From Vicinamibacterales bacterium (GTDB lineage Bacteria; Acidobacteriota; Vicinamibacteria; Vicinamibacterales; 2-12-FULL-66-21): a stretch of 64,000 bases of DNA. The notes under the pieces were generated by a model, which saw only the letters and a list, made by a program, of their open reading frames with translations, had not been told where the DNA came from and searched no databases. How positions within the stretch are numbered: the first letter of the stretch is position 1; every line of letters begins with the position of its first letter. The translations under genes and the position numbers were made by a program. Positions 1 to 8,797 of the stretch are shown here, one piece after another. Location of the stretch: the NCBI GenBank assembly GCA_035699745.1, contig DASSPH010000072.1:1-64000 (forward strand). The letters run 5' to 3'.

Positions 1-129
1 CCGACATCGCGACGGGGCAACGATCCGGATGGGCGCCAGTTCACCATCGTCATCGACGCCCGAACCGCGGACGGCGCTACCGCAACCGCCACGACCTCGG
101 TGGTCGTGCCGCACGATCAGCGCAGATGA
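1..129 (+). CDS. C-terminal end of a truncated protein with an Ig/PKD-like tail
   Basis: The reading frame is open from the window's first base and stops with TGA, giving 42 residues of a longer protein. The tail reads like the last beta strands of an Ig-like or PKD-like domain: a GRQFTIVIDA strand, a DG turn, then a TTSVVVPHDQ strand. Endings like this are common in large secreted Acidobacteriota proteins with C-terminal Ig-like domains. The function cannot be read from this fragment. It converges on the hydroxypyruvate isomerase-like gene. Confidence 0.6.
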   Translation, partial: PTSRRGNDPDGRQFTIVIDARTADGATATATTSVVVPHDQRR

Positions 130-357
130 TCGCCGCGCGCGAGCCCGCGATAGACCTGCCGTCCGCTCGCCCGTCTCCGTCTCGTTAACGGATGGGTGAC
201 GATGGTTGTTGTTGATACGAATCAACTTGCGACTTCTACTGCAAGGGCCCTCCATGCAACGAGGGATTCGCCGAAGAATTCTCACCAAATTAGTTGGTTT
301 GAGGCCGACGTCTCCGGCCAGCACCGCGCCCGGCTCGCCGGACGTCGCCGGCAGAGC
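130..357. other. Intergenic region between convergent genes
   Basis: About 230 bp with no convincing gene. Small open frames here are antisense to the isomerase or lack family resemblance. Bases 200-300 are clearly poorer in G+C than their surroundings and hold the FNR-like palindrome at 221-236. No T-tract terminator is obvious. Confidence 0.5.
221..236. promoter_or_regulatory. FNR-consensus palindrome without an obvious target gene
   Basis: The sequence GTTGAT-ACGA-ATCAAC is a perfect inverted repeat and matches the textbook FNR/ANR consensus TTGAT-N4-ATCAA at every defined base. It lies between the 3' ends of two convergent genes, so no start codon sits where a class II activator site would serve it. 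It may regulate an unrecognised small RNA, act as a weak hairpin, or be chance. Confidence 0.35.
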
Positions 358-1230
358 TCACACGTCGCAGATCGTCACACCTTGTTTGAGTGACGCCAGT
401 ACGTCAGGCCGCGCCGGCACGAACTCCTGCGCGACATGCCCTGTGAAGCCGGTGTCGACGATGGCCTTCATGACGGCCGGGTAGTTGATCTCCTGCGTCT
501 CGTCGATCTCGTGGCGGCCGGGAACGCCGCCGGTGTGGTAGTGCGCGATGAAGGGATGGAACTTCTGAATCGTCGCGATGATGTCCCCCTCCATGATCTG
601 CATGTGGTAGATGTCGTAGAGCAGCTTGAAGTGCTCCGACCCGACGCGCTTGCACAATTCGACGCCCCACAGCGTGTGGTCGCACATGTAGTCGGGGTGG
701 TTGACTTTGCTGTTGAGCAGCTCCATCACGGCGAGCACCTTGTGCTTCTCGCAGATCCGCGCAATGCGCTTGAGGCCGATCGCGCAGTGCTCGAGCCCCT
801 GCTCGTCCGACATCCCGCCGCGATTGCCGGAGAAGCAGATGATGTTCTGAAATCCCGCGGCCGCCACCTTTGGCGCGGTGTCCTCGAAGAAGGCAGCGAT
901 CCGGTCGTGGTTCTCCAGGCGATTCAGGCCCGCCGTGATGCCCCCGGGAACGCCGCTGACCATCGCGCACGCCATGTCGTGTTTCTTCAGGGTCTCGAAG
1001 TCCTTCACCTCGAGCAGTTCGACCGACGCGAGGCCGAACCTCTTGCCCTCGCGGCAGAGATCGTCGAGGCTGACCTTGGGGTAACACCATTTGCAGACCG
1101 AGTGGCGCACCCGGCCTTTGAGCTGAATCCCGGCGGCGTCCAGACGTTCCGCCAGGGAGGCGATTGAGGCGGACAGGAATGCCGCGCCGCCCGCGACGCG
1201 GCCCAACGCCGAACGACGGGTCATCATCAT
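358..1230 (-). CDS. Tat-exported hydroxypyruvate isomerase-like TIM-barrel protein
   Basis: A 290-residue protein of the xylose isomerase-like TIM-barrel superfamily. The C-terminal half follows hydroxypyruvate isomerase (Hyi) closely: LLYDIYHMQIMEGD, VPGRHE, EINYPAVM. Likely metal ligands include the Glu of VMELLN, the Asp of LLYDIYH and the Glu of AQEF. The N-terminus (MMMTRRSALGRVAGGAAF) has a twin-arginine motif and hydrophobic stretch, so the enzyme is probably exported folded; ordinary Hyi is cytoplasmic. The start at 1230 follows a GAGAG ribosome-binding site; a longer frame to 1455 would run into the divergent gene. The substrate is inferred from family only; other sugar or keto-acid isomerase or epimerase activities are possible. 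Confidence 0.75.
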   Translation of the reverse strand: MMMTRRSALGRVAGGAAFLSASIASLAERLDAAGIQLKGRVRHSVCKWCYPKVSLDDLCREGKRFGLASVELLEVKDFETLKKHDMACAMVSGVPGGITAGLNRLENHDRIAAFFEDTAPKVAAAGFQNIICFSGNRGGMSDEQGLEHCAIGLKRIARICEKHKVLAVMELLNSKVNHPDYMCDHTLWGVELCKRVGSEHFKLLYDIYHMQIMEGDIIATIQKFHPFIAHYHTGGVPGRHEIDETQEINYPAVMKAIVDTGFTGHVAQEFVPARPDVLASLKQGVTICDV

Positions 1231-1309
1231 GGCTCTCGACTCCGGATCGCGCATCATACACGGCCTCTCCGCCCGTGGTTCACGGTATATGTTGAGACAA
1301 GGAGAAACT

Positions 1310-2215
1310 ATGTGCAAACCGACAGGCTTGATCGCAGCGATTGCCATCGTCGGCGTCTGTGGCAGCGGCATTCCATCGTCGGCGCAGGAGCCGAAGCTGC
1401 GGATCATCGCGTTCGGCGCGCATCCGGATGACAACGAGCTCCGGCTGGCGGGCACGGCCGCGAAGTGGGCCGCGCTCGGCCATCACGTCAAGTTCGTCTC
1501 GGTGACCAACGGCGACATCGGCCACTGGCGGGAGGCCGGCGGTCCTCTGGCGCGCCGCCGCACGCAGGAAGTCCAGCAGGCGGCGAAGCTTCTGGGGATC
1601 ACGACGCAGGTGCTGGATCTCCACGACGGCGAACTGGAACCGACGCTGGAGAACCGCCGGACGATTACACGCCTCATCCGCGACTGGAAGGCGGACATCG
1701 TGCTGGGACACCGGCCGGAAGATTACCACCCCGATCACCGGGCGGTCGGCGTACTCGTCCGGGACGCCTCGTATATGGTCACCGTCCCGTTCTTCTGCCC
1801 CGACACGCCCCACCTGGAGCGCAACCCCGTGTTCCTCTCGTACGAGGATCGCTTCACCCAGCCCGCTCCGCTCCGTGCCGACATCGTCGTGGCGATCGAT
1901 GACGTCGTGGAGAAGAAACTGGCGGCGGTGGAGGCGATGCCGTCGCAGTTCTACGAGGGCGGAGCGAACGGCGGCCCGGCCCTCGTACCCGACGACGAGC
2001 CAGGCAAAGCGCGCCGGAAGACGGAGGTTCGCGAGGGATTCAAGAGACGCTTCGCCGGCACCGCGCAGCGTTTCCGGGACAAGCTGCGCGAGCTGTACGG
2101 CGCGAAGCCGGGCGATGCCGTGCAGTATGCGGAAGCATTCGAGATCTCGGAATACGGACGCCGCCCGACCGCGGAGGAAATTCGACGGCTGTTCCCCTTC
2201 TTCGGCAAGCCGTAA
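1310..2215 (+). CDS. Secreted PIG-L/LmbE family deacetylase
   Basis: A 301-residue protein with a signal peptide of about 25 residues ending near SSAQ. It carries the zinc-binding AHPDD motif (AHPDDNELRLAG) and the second metal/active-site motif HPDHRAVG, both diagnostic of PIG-L/LmbE N-acetylglucosaminyl deacetylases. The family removes N-acetyl groups from GlcNAc conjugates; the substrate here is unknown and export suggests an extracytoplasmic glycan or glycoside. The ATG at 1310 is chosen because AAGGAG lies 6 bp upstream; an in-frame ATG at 1229 would overlap the divergent gene and lacks such a site. It is divergent from the isomerase, with under 80 bp between starts. Confidence 0.85.
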   Translation: MCKPTGLIAAIAIVGVCGSGIPSSAQEPKLRIIAFGAHPDDNELRLAGTAAKWAALGHHVKFVSVTNGDIGHWREAGGPLARRRTQEVQQAAKLLGITTQVLDLHDGELEPTLENRRTITRLIRDWKADIVLGHRPEDYHPDHRAVGVLVRDASYMVTVPFFCPDTPHLERNPVFLSYEDRFTQPAPLRADIVVAIDDVVEKKLAAVEAMPSQFYEGGANGGPALVPDDEPGKARRKTEVREGFKRRFAGTAQRFRDKLRELYGAKPGDAVQYAEAFEISEYGRRPTAEEIRRLFPFFGKP

Positions 2216-2276
2216 TTGCGCGTGTCAGAGGACGCAGATGCCGGATCGGCAGGGCATCTGTGGCTTTGGAGGGCGA

Positions 2277-3170
2277 ATGAGATCGAAACGGCAAATGCTG
2301 CTCGTCCTGGCGCTCGCCCTTGCCGCAATCGGCCGGCCTGACGAGAGTTCCGGTGCCGGCAAGACTGAGCAGGAGCCTCGTAAGCCGGACGACCCCGCGG
2401 TCTATGTCGCCCGCACGCTTTCGGTGAGCGCAGCGGGGCGCGATGCCTTCGTAGCATGCCTGCGGCAGAAAAAGCTTCCGGTCTGGCAACAGATGAAGCG
2501 TAACGGGCTGCTCGCAGACCACAGCGTGTTCGAGACCGTCTCGGTCCGCCTCGCGGCGCCCGACGTGCCCGCCTGGAACTTCCTGCTCCTGAGTCACCTC
2601 GAACCGTCGGCAACGCCTGAGACATTTTTCAAGGCCGAGGAGAATCGTGAGGGCGAGCGGCCGATCGGCACGCGCTGCGAGGATGCGCCCGGGATCGAGA
2701 CGCGCCGCGTGGAAGTACTTCGTTCGACCCCCAACTCTTATTACCCGAGGCCGGCCCCCGGGACCCGTCTGCCTGGTGCAGCCACGGAGTTCACGGTCCC
2801 GTTCATCGTGGAGTACATCGCGGTGCGGGACACACCGGAGGCGCTGAACGAATACCGGGAGACGATGCGGACGAACAACGGGCCGGCACTCGCGCAGCTC
2901 ATCCGGGACGACATGCTCTTGAATTTCATCGCGTTGGAGACCGTCTCCGTCAGGTACGCGCAGCCGGGCATGCCCGAATGGAACCAGATGCACCTCCGCG
3001 GGTACTTTCCCGACAAGGGACCTGTGCCGCCAGACGCCATGGATGCGGCGCTGCGGCGTATTAACCCGAAGAGCGGCGGGGCCGCCGGCATCTTCGGCCG
3101 CCTGGCCGCTATCCGGACGAAGCCGCGCGAGGACGTGGCGCGGCAACTGCCCGAACTGGCGGTCCGGTGA
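2277..3170 (+). CDS. Secreted protein with two copies of one domain
   Basis: A 297-residue protein of unknown function. The start at 2277 is preceded by GGAGGG. After a signal-peptide-like segment (residues 5-20) come two homologous halves: VYVARTLSV..., a helix, HSVFETVSVRLAAPDVPAWNF in the first; VEYIAVRDT..., a helix, FIALETVSVRYAQPGMPEWN in the second. The pattern of strand, helix and a conserved ETVSVR-x5-P-x-WN strand resembles a dimeric alpha/beta-barrel (ferredoxin-like) fold fused head to tail, but that is inference. It follows the PIG-L gene by about 60 bp on the same strand and may be cotranscribed. Confidence 0.7.
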   Translation: MRSKRQMLLVLALALAAIGRPDESSGAGKTEQEPRKPDDPAVYVARTLSVSAAGRDAFVACLRQKKLPVWQQMKRNGLLADHSVFETVSVRLAAPDVPAWNFLLLSHLEPSATPETFFKAEENREGERPIGTRCEDAPGIETRRVEVLRSTPNSYYPRPAPGTRLPGAATEFTVPFIVEYIAVRDTPEALNEYRETMRTNNGPALAQLIRDDMLLNFIALETVSVRYAQPGMPEWNQMHLRGYFPDKGPVPPDAMDAALRRINPKSGGAAGIFGRLAAIRTKPREDVARQLPELAVR

Positions 3171-3241
3171 CACGAGATCCATGCACGACTGACGACACCT
3201 GATCGTCCACCCTGGCGCACGGCTGCGATTATGCTGGGGCC

Positions 3242-4984
3242 ATGCGATGGATCCCGGCACTCGCGGTACTCGCTCTGGCGGCGGCGACGCTCGACCCGCA
3301 CCGCCCGACGCATAACGATCCCGTCACCATCCGCGTCGACACCGCCGTCAAGAAGGGACCGATGCATCCCTTCTGGGCCTGGTTCGGCCACGACGAGCCG
3401 AATTACACCTATACCCGGAACGGCCAGAAGCTGCTGTCGCAGCTACAGGCGCTGAGCCCGGTGCCCGTCTTCGTGCGCGTCCACAACCTGCTCACATCGG
3501 GCGACGGCACACACGCCCTGAAGTGGGGCTCGACGAACGTCTACACCGAGGACACCCGCGGCAACCCGGTCTATGACTGGACGATCCTCGACCGGATCGT
3601 GGACGCCTACGTGGCTCGCAGGATGAAGCCGTTCGTCCAGCTCGGCTTCATGCCCGAGGCGTTGTCGTCGGCGCCGGCGGGCGTGCCGTACCGGCATTTC
3701 TGGAAGCCCGGCGATCCCTACAACGACATCTACACGGGATGGACCTACGCGCCGAAGGACTACAAGAAGTGGGAAGAGCTCTGCTACCGGGTGACGCGCC
3801 ACTTCGTCGAGAAGTACGGCCGGCGCGAAGTCGAGAGCTGGTGGTTCGAGCTGTGGAACGAGCCTGACATCGGCTACTGGAGCGGCTCGGTCGGACCCGG
3901 CGGCGGCCGCGGCGATCCGCTGGCCGCACAGAAGGCGCAGACGCGCCGCGACGAGTTCAACCGGCTCTACGACTTCACGGTCGAGGGCGTGCGCCGCGCC
4001 CTGCCGTCGGCGCGGATCGGCGGGCCCGAAGTCACCGGCGGCGCGCAGAACATGCTGCGCTCGTTCCTGCAGCACACGTCGGCGGGCACCAACTACGCCA
4101 CCGGCCGGATCGGGACGCCGCTCGACGTCATCACCTTCCACGCCAAGGGCAGCCCCACCTTCGTCGACAATCGCGTCCGCATGGGCGTCGCCAGCCAGCT
4201 TCGCAGCATCAACAACCACTTCGCGGTCGTCAGGGAGTTTCCGATGTACGCGAAGACGCCGCTGGTGATCGGCGAGTCCGATCCGGAGGGCTGCGCCGCC
4301 TGCGGCGTCACCCATTACCCGCAGAACGGCTACCGCAACGGCACGATGTTTCCGACCTACACGGCGCTGCAGATCGCCCGCACCTACGAGCTGGCCGATC
4401 TGCACCAGGTGAACCTGCTCGGTGCCGTCACCTGGGCCTTCCTCTTCGAGGATCAGCCGTACTTCGATGGCTTCCGCGATCTCGCGACCAACGGCATCGC
4501 CAAGCCGGTGCTCAACACGTTCCGCATGCTCGGCCAGATGACCGGCGATCGCGTGGAAGCGATCAGCTCGGCGGGCCTCAGGGTCGAGGAGATTCGCGAC
4601 AAGGGCGTGCGCGGCGCGCCCGACATCTCCGCGCTGGCGGCACGGTCGGCGCGGTCGGCCACGGTCTTGATCTGGAACTATCACGACGACGACGTGCCGG
4701 CGCCGGCGGCGCCGATCGCGCTGACGATCGAGGGGCTGCCGGCCGGGCGCGCGACGCTGGCGCACAGCCGGATTGACGACACTCACAGCAATTCGTACGC
4801 GGCCTGGCTGAAGATGGGATCGCCGCAGGCGCCGACGCCCGCCCAGTACGAGCAACTGGAGCGGGCGAGCGCGCTGCAGCCGCTGACGCCGGCCCGGCCG
4901 GTGACGATCGGCCGCGACGGGCGCGTCACCGAGACGTTCGATCTCCCGCGCAAGAGTGTCTCGTTCGTCAAGCTGACCTGGTGA
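3242..4984 (+). CDS. GH39-type glycoside hydrolase (beta-xylosidase-like), secreted
   Basis: A 580-residue protein with an N-terminal signal peptide (residues 1-17). It matches glycoside hydrolase family 39: an (alpha/beta)8 barrel with the acid/base Glu in WFELWNEPD (about residue 207) and a probable nucleophile Glu in LVIGESDPEG (about 345), followed by a beta-sandwich tail (residues about 440-580). The family includes beta-xylosidases and alpha-L-iduronidases, both retaining enzymes. The CAAC sequence just after the nucleophile is unusual. The gene converges with a membrane glycosyltransferase-like gene only 13 bp away. A role in plant polysaccharide breakdown is inferred. Confidence 0.82.
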   Translation: MRWIPALAVLALAAATLDPHRPTHNDPVTIRVDTAVKKGPMHPFWAWFGHDEPNYTYTRNGQKLLSQLQALSPVPVFVRVHNLLTSGDGTHALKWGSTNVYTEDTRGNPVYDWTILDRIVDAYVARRMKPFVQLGFMPEALSSAPAGVPYRHFWKPGDPYNDIYTGWTYAPKDYKKWEELCYRVTRHFVEKYGRREVESWWFELWNEPDIGYWSGSVGPGGGRGDPLAAQKAQTRRDEFNRLYDFTVEGVRRALPSARIGGPEVTGGAQNMLRSFLQHTSAGTNYATGRIGTPLDVITFHAKGSPTFVDNRVRMGVASQLRSINNHFAVVREFPMYAKTPLVIGESDPEGCAACGVTHYPQNGYRNGTMFPTYTALQIARTYELADLHQVNLLGAVTWAFLFEDQPYFDGFRDLATNGIAKPVLNTFRMLGQMTGDRVEAISSAGLRVEEIRDKGVRGAPDISALAARSARSATVLIWNYHDDDVPAPAAPIALTIEGLPAGRATLAHSRIDDTHSNSYAAWLKMGSPQAPTPAQYEQLERASALQPLTPARPVTIGRDGRVTETFDLPRKSVSFVKLTW

Positions 4985-4997
4985 ATGTCAGTGCGCG

Positions 4998-7655
4998 CTA
5001 GTCGACGATCCGGATGCGGCAGCCCAACGATCGCCCGGCGATCGTCGCCCCCTGCTCCACTCTGAAGTTCACGACCGTGGTGGAGTCCGCGTTCGCCAGC
5101 GGCACGGTGACGATCCACCGTTCGTCGGGTGCGAGGTCCCGCGTCTCCGACCACGATCCGTGCGAGACGCGCACGCGGTTGCGCACGGAGACGTTCGACA
5201 CCTCGAGCCGGAGATCCGAACGTGAACCGTCGGTCGTCATCACCACATCGGGCTGACGTCCGCCGAGCACCCAGAAGCCGTCCGGTTCAACGGCGATGCG
5301 ATTGTCGATCGCGTAGATCGCGACGCGTCCGTAGCGCGCCGCCGCGCGCGCGCGTGTCGCCCCGGCCCACGTGTCCGCGAGGTGCCGGATCGGGACGGCC
5401 GCAACGGTGCGGATCGAGCCTGCGGCGGCCGCGTCGCCGGTCACGACGAGCCGCGACGCGCGGATCGGGAGATGAAAGCTGTAGGTGTTCTCGGCGGCCG
5501 CGGCCTGCCACGATTCCAGCGGCATGCCGGACTCGCCGATCGCCAGCCGGATTTCGCCGCGCGGCTCGGACGCGAACCGGAGGCGCAGCCGATAGTCGCC
5601 CGGCGGCACCTCATCGAGCGCCAACAGCACGCCGGGGCGCGGCGTCTCCAGCAGCGACGTGGACACCTCCATGCGCGGCAGCACGTCTTCCGCGGCGAAC
5701 ACGCGCAGCGGCAGGAACTGGACACCCCGCGGCGTCGCCCGGGGACTCTCACGCGCGATGAGCGCGAGCTGACTCCGCGTCGCCAGGACGTGCGGCGCTT
5801 GTGCGAACGCCCATGTGCCCGCGACCGCCGCCGACACGACCAGCACCACGGATCCCGCCGCGAGAGCCGGCCGGCCGAATCCCGCCGGCGTCCACCATCT
5901 GGCAATCCGCCGCGAGCCCCGCCACGCGAGGATCCAGATGCCGGCCCAGATCGCGGCGGGAACCAGCAGTTCCTTCACCACCGTGCCGCGGACCGGACCC
6001 TCGGCGGGTATGGCGCGAAAGTAGCTGGGGAATCCGCCCGGAAGGTTGACCAGCGGCGCCAGCCAGTCGAGCAACGCCGATCGGCCCAGCGCCGCGTTGT
6101 AGGCCAGCGTGCCCTGCGCGCCGAAGCCGAACGCGACGGCGATCAGGACGCTGACGACCAGGAGCGCCGCGCTCAGCGATCGGCCGAACCCGTCCTGCCT
6201 CGCCCACAGCGACGCGACGGTCACCGACATCGGAAACACCAGCGGCGTCAGATACCGCGCCGGCGTCGACGCTCCGAACCAGTCCGGAAATGCCGCGACC
6301 GCGACCACATAGGGCACGGTCAAGGCGGCGAGTTCGACGAGCAGACGCCTGTTCACTCTCCAGAGCGCCGCCGCGCCGGCGATCCACAGCGCGTGCACGG
6401 GAGCGTTTGGAATCAGCCCGAATTCCTGATCGGCCGCCAGTCCCGCCAGCCCGTCGAGGACGAGATCGAATCGCAGCGGGGCGCGAGCGTGGAACGGCGC
6501 CAGCGGATCGAGCGTGCCGTACAGCCGGCCGAAGAACAGCAGCCACGCGGCCGCGCTCACGCCGATGGGAAGCGCCAACGCGAGCAGGACCCTCCACCAT
6601 CGCCGCCAGCCGCCCGGCGCGCCGACGATCCGCGCCGCCACCGCCGCCAGGAGAATCACCGCCGCCGGCGCCAGCCGGATGTGCAGCCACGGCAGCAGTC
6701 CGATCCCGGCGCCAAGCGCCGCCGCGCCCACCGCCGAGAGCGACGCCGCGGTCAGCATCGCCAGCACGCCGGCGGCCAGCACCGTGCCCGCCACCGAATC
6801 GGGATAGACGAGCGTGCTGTGAAGGACCACCGGGGCGGTCAACGCGGAGGCGGCCCACGCAAACCAGGCGCTCGCCACGTTCGCGGTCAGCGCGTGCGCG
6901 GCCTTCCACACGAACAGCGTTCCCACGGCGCCAATCGCCGCGATCCACCACACGACCGCCCGGTAGCCGCCAATCGCGAGCGTGGGGGCGATCAGCACGG
7001 GCAGGCCTTGCCCGTGCAGCGAATACAACGCTCCATCCCTGGCCGGGGCTGCGTAATGAGGCCGCAGCAGACCGGCGTAGTAGGCCAGGTAGTCACCCCG
7101 TTCGTAGTTGTTCGACACCTCGAGGTCGCGATCGACCACGACGCTGTGTGCGATCAACAGGTAATGCGGCTCGTCCCCCGTCGGCGGCAGTTGCTGTCTG
7201 GCGTGGATCAGGAGCGACGCCACGAACGCGAGCGCGCACGCCATACGCGGTGCGACGCGTGCATCCAGGAGGAACTCGAACGCTCGCGGCTTGCCCGCGC
7301 GCAGCCACGGCGGCAGCGCGCATCCGGCGATCGCCATCCAGACGAGCACGACGATCGGACCAGTCCAGATGAGGAAGACGTCAGGAACGGGGACCGGCAG
7401 CCAGGGCAGCAGGATCAGCAGCGCCCAGCTCGCGACGTGCGTCGAACGTCCGAGCCTGCGGGCCCCGTGAACCACGGCGACGCTCGCCGCCAGCGAGATG
7501 CCGAGCGACCACAGGGGCGGAAGCAGTCCGATCCTCCGTCCGTCGACGGCGGCCGTCACGGCGAGTGAGCCGAACGACAGCCAGATGGCGAGGCCGGGCA
7601 GCAATGCGGTCAGAACAGAGACGAGTCGCGGCAATCGATCCTGCGCAGCCAGCAT
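4998..7655 (-). CDS. Large polytopic membrane protein, GT-C glycosyltransferase-like
   Basis: About 885 residues. Residues 1-570 hold many hydrophobic helices; the first periplasmic loop contains PPTGDEPHYL, the acidic DE motif expected of GT-C glycosyltransferases of the ArnT/PMT/GT39 type. The last 270 residues are a soluble beta-rich domain, probably periplasmic. Such enzymes move sugars from polyprenyl phosphate carriers to lipids or proteins outside the inner membrane; the substrate is unknown. The start is uncertain: ATG at 7655 is used, and a GTG at 7685 is possible; neither has a clear ribosome-binding site. The gene is divergent from merR. Confidence 0.65.
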   Translation of the reverse strand: MLAAQDRLPRLVSVLTALLPGLAIWLSFGSLAVTAAVDGRRIGLLPPLWSLGISLAASVAVVHGARRLGRSTHVASWALLILLPWLPVPVPDVFLIWTGPIVVLVWMAIAGCALPPWLRAGKPRAFEFLLDARVAPRMACALAFVASLLIHARQQLPPTGDEPHYLLIAHSVVVDRDLEVSNNYERGDYLAYYAGLLRPHYAAPARDGALYSLHGQGLPVLIAPTLAIGGYRAVVWWIAAIGAVGTLFVWKAAHALTANVASAWFAWAASALTAPVVLHSTLVYPDSVAGTVLAAGVLAMLTAASLSAVGAAALGAGIGLLPWLHIRLAPAAVILLAAVAARIVGAPGGWRRWWRVLLALALPIGVSAAAWLLFFGRLYGTLDPLAPFHARAPLRFDLVLDGLAGLAADQEFGLIPNAPVHALWIAGAAALWRVNRRLLVELAALTVPYVVAVAAFPDWFGASTPARYLTPLVFPMSVTVASLWARQDGFGRSLSAALLVVSVLIAVAFGFGAQGTLAYNAALGRSALLDWLAPLVNLPGGFPSYFRAIPAEGPVRGTVVKELLVPAAIWAGIWILAWRGSRRIARWWTPAGFGRPALAAGSVVLVVSAAVAGTWAFAQAPHVLATRSQLALIARESPRATPRGVQFLPLRVFAAEDVLPRMEVSTSLLETPRPGVLLALDEVPPGDYRLRLRFASEPRGEIRLAIGESGMPLESWQAAAAENTYSFHLPIRASRLVVTGDAAAAGSIRTVAAVPIRHLADTWAGATRARAAARYGRVAIYAIDNRIAVEPDGFWVLGGRQPDVVMTTDGSRSDLRLEVSNVSVRNRVRVSHGSWSETRDLAPDERWIVTVPLANADSTTVVNFRVEQGATIAGRSLGCRIRIVD

Positions 7656-7765
7656 AAGAGATACTGACGTCAGGACAGGCGCCACCGCGGAGCACGGGAC
7701 GGCGCTGTTTCTCTGGACGATCAGGCACCGCTGACGCGGCGCAAGGGCGTCAGGGTCGTCGCCGG

Positions 7766-7796
7766 TTGAGTCTGGAACGGTTCCAGGGTGTACGAT
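7766..7796 (+). promoter_or_regulatory. MerR-type promoter with 19-bp spacer and palindromic operator
   Basis: A -35-like TTGAGT (7766-7771) and -10-like TACGAT (7791-7796) are separated by exactly 19 bp, the stretched spacing typical of MerR-family target promoters. The spacer contains CTGGAAC-G-GTTCCAG (7772-7786), a perfect 7-1-7 inverted repeat, as expected for a MerR dimer site. Transcription would begin at about 7802-7803, i.e. at the GTG of the regulator gene. This suggests autoregulation; no separate effector gene is seen on this strand. Confidence 0.75.
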
Positions 7797-7801
7797 GGCC
7801 C

Positions 7802-8293
7802 GTGCCCGGACCAGGTTTCGGCATCGGCGAAGCGGCGCGGCGCGCCGGCGTCAGCCCGGATCTCATCCGCTACTACGAGCGCGTCGGGCTGCTGTCCCCC
7901 GCCCCCCGGACGGCCGGCGGGTTCCGCCGCTACTCGGAGGAGAGCGTCGCCCGAGTGCTGTTCGTGCGCCATGCCATCCGTTTCGGCTTCACCTCGAAGG
8001 AGCTGGCGGGTTTCCTGCGGGCGCGGGACAGGGGCAATCCGCCGTGTCGATCGGTGCGTGCCGCCGGGCAGCGGCTGCTCGAGGAGATGGACACGCAACT
8101 CGCACGCCTGCAGGAGTCCAGGACGGCCATGGCCGCGCTGCTGTCGGCGTGGGACGCGCGCCTCGAGGGCACGCCGGCGGGCGCGCCGGCGCACCTGCTG
8201 ACGATGGTTTCCCCCGCCACGCGCGCGACGGAAGGGAACGGTTCGCGGCCACGCCCGCGCGTGCGGCGAGCCTCAGTCGGTCTTCGAGACTGA
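7802..8293 (+). CDS. MerR-family transcriptional regulator
   Basis: A 163-residue regulator. Residues 6-70 are a MerR winged helix-turn-helix (FGIGEAARRAGVSPDLIRYYER...GFRRY), followed by the long dimerisation helix (about 85-125). The only cysteine, in GNPPCRSV at about residue 82, is where several metal-sensing members carry a ligand; the C-terminal Cys loop of CueR/ZntR is missing, so the inducer cannot be named. The GTG at 7802 is chosen since a TTG at 7766 lies in the -35 box and the ATG at 7795 is in another frame. The message is probably leaderless. The 3' end overlaps the convergent gene by about 20 bp. Confidence 0.82.
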   Translation: MPGPGFGIGEAARRAGVSPDLIRYYERVGLLSPAPRTAGGFRRYSEESVARVLFVRHAIRFGFTSKELAGFLRARDRGNPPCRSVRAAGQRLLEEMDTQLARLQESRTAMAALLSAWDARLEGTPAGAPAHLLTMVSPATRATEGNGSRPRPRVRRASVGLRD

Positions 8294-8797
8294 GGAGACG
8301 AGGATCTTCAGAAGCTCGGTGTAGCGCTGATCCGCCTCGGACAGCCGCTTCTCGTAGGCTTCCTTCGACAGCTTCATCCGTTTCCAGTCGCCGTCGAACA
8401 GCGTCTGCTTCGAGCCCTGCTCGTACATGACGTCCACGGCCTCGGTGTTCCCCTCCAGGCCGTCTCCGCCCATGTCCTGGAAGAACAGCTTGCCGTCGGC
8501 AACCGCTGCCGACTGGAGCTCGGCGTAGACCTCGGCGAACTGCTTGTGCGCAAGCTGCGACTCGACCAGCATCGGCGAGGTGTGCCGGCCGGCGACGACC
8601 AGCAGCTGGACGCCGGGAAACGCCATCGCCGCCACGAACCGGTCGGAGGCGGCCGGATCGCGAGCGGCCATCGTCTGCAGGCCGCGCTCGGCCATCACCG
8701 ACATCAGTTTCCTGGCAAGCTCCGGCGAAGCCGGCGGCGGCGGCGCGCCCGCCGCGCCAATCCCGAGGAGCGGAAGCAATAAGAACGCGAGCCGCAT
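8273..8797 (-). CDS. Small secreted protein of unknown function
   Basis: A 174-residue protein with a signal peptide (MRLAFLLLPLLGIGAAGA) and a mature part rich in charged helices; no enzyme motif is recognised. AGGAGG lies about 12 bp upstream of the ATG. It stands next to the azurin and Crp genes on the same strand as azurin, with about 195 bp between them, so it could belong to the nitrogen-oxide region or be independent. Confidence 0.7.
   Translation of the reverse strand: MRLAFLLLPLLGIGAAGAPPPPASPELARKLMSVMAERGLQTMAARDPAASDRFVAAMAFPGVQLLVVAGRHTSPMLVESQLAHKQFAEVYAELQSAAVADGKLFFQDMGGDGLEGNTEAVDVMYEQGSKQTLFDGDWKRMKLSKEAYEKRLSEADQRYTELLKILVSSVSKTD

Noticed and set aside
7766-7801. Earlier merR starts (TTG at 7766, ATG at 7795)
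   Set aside because: The TTG is part of the -35 box and the ATG is out of frame with the helix-turn-helix; the GTG at 7802 fits the promoter and the family length.
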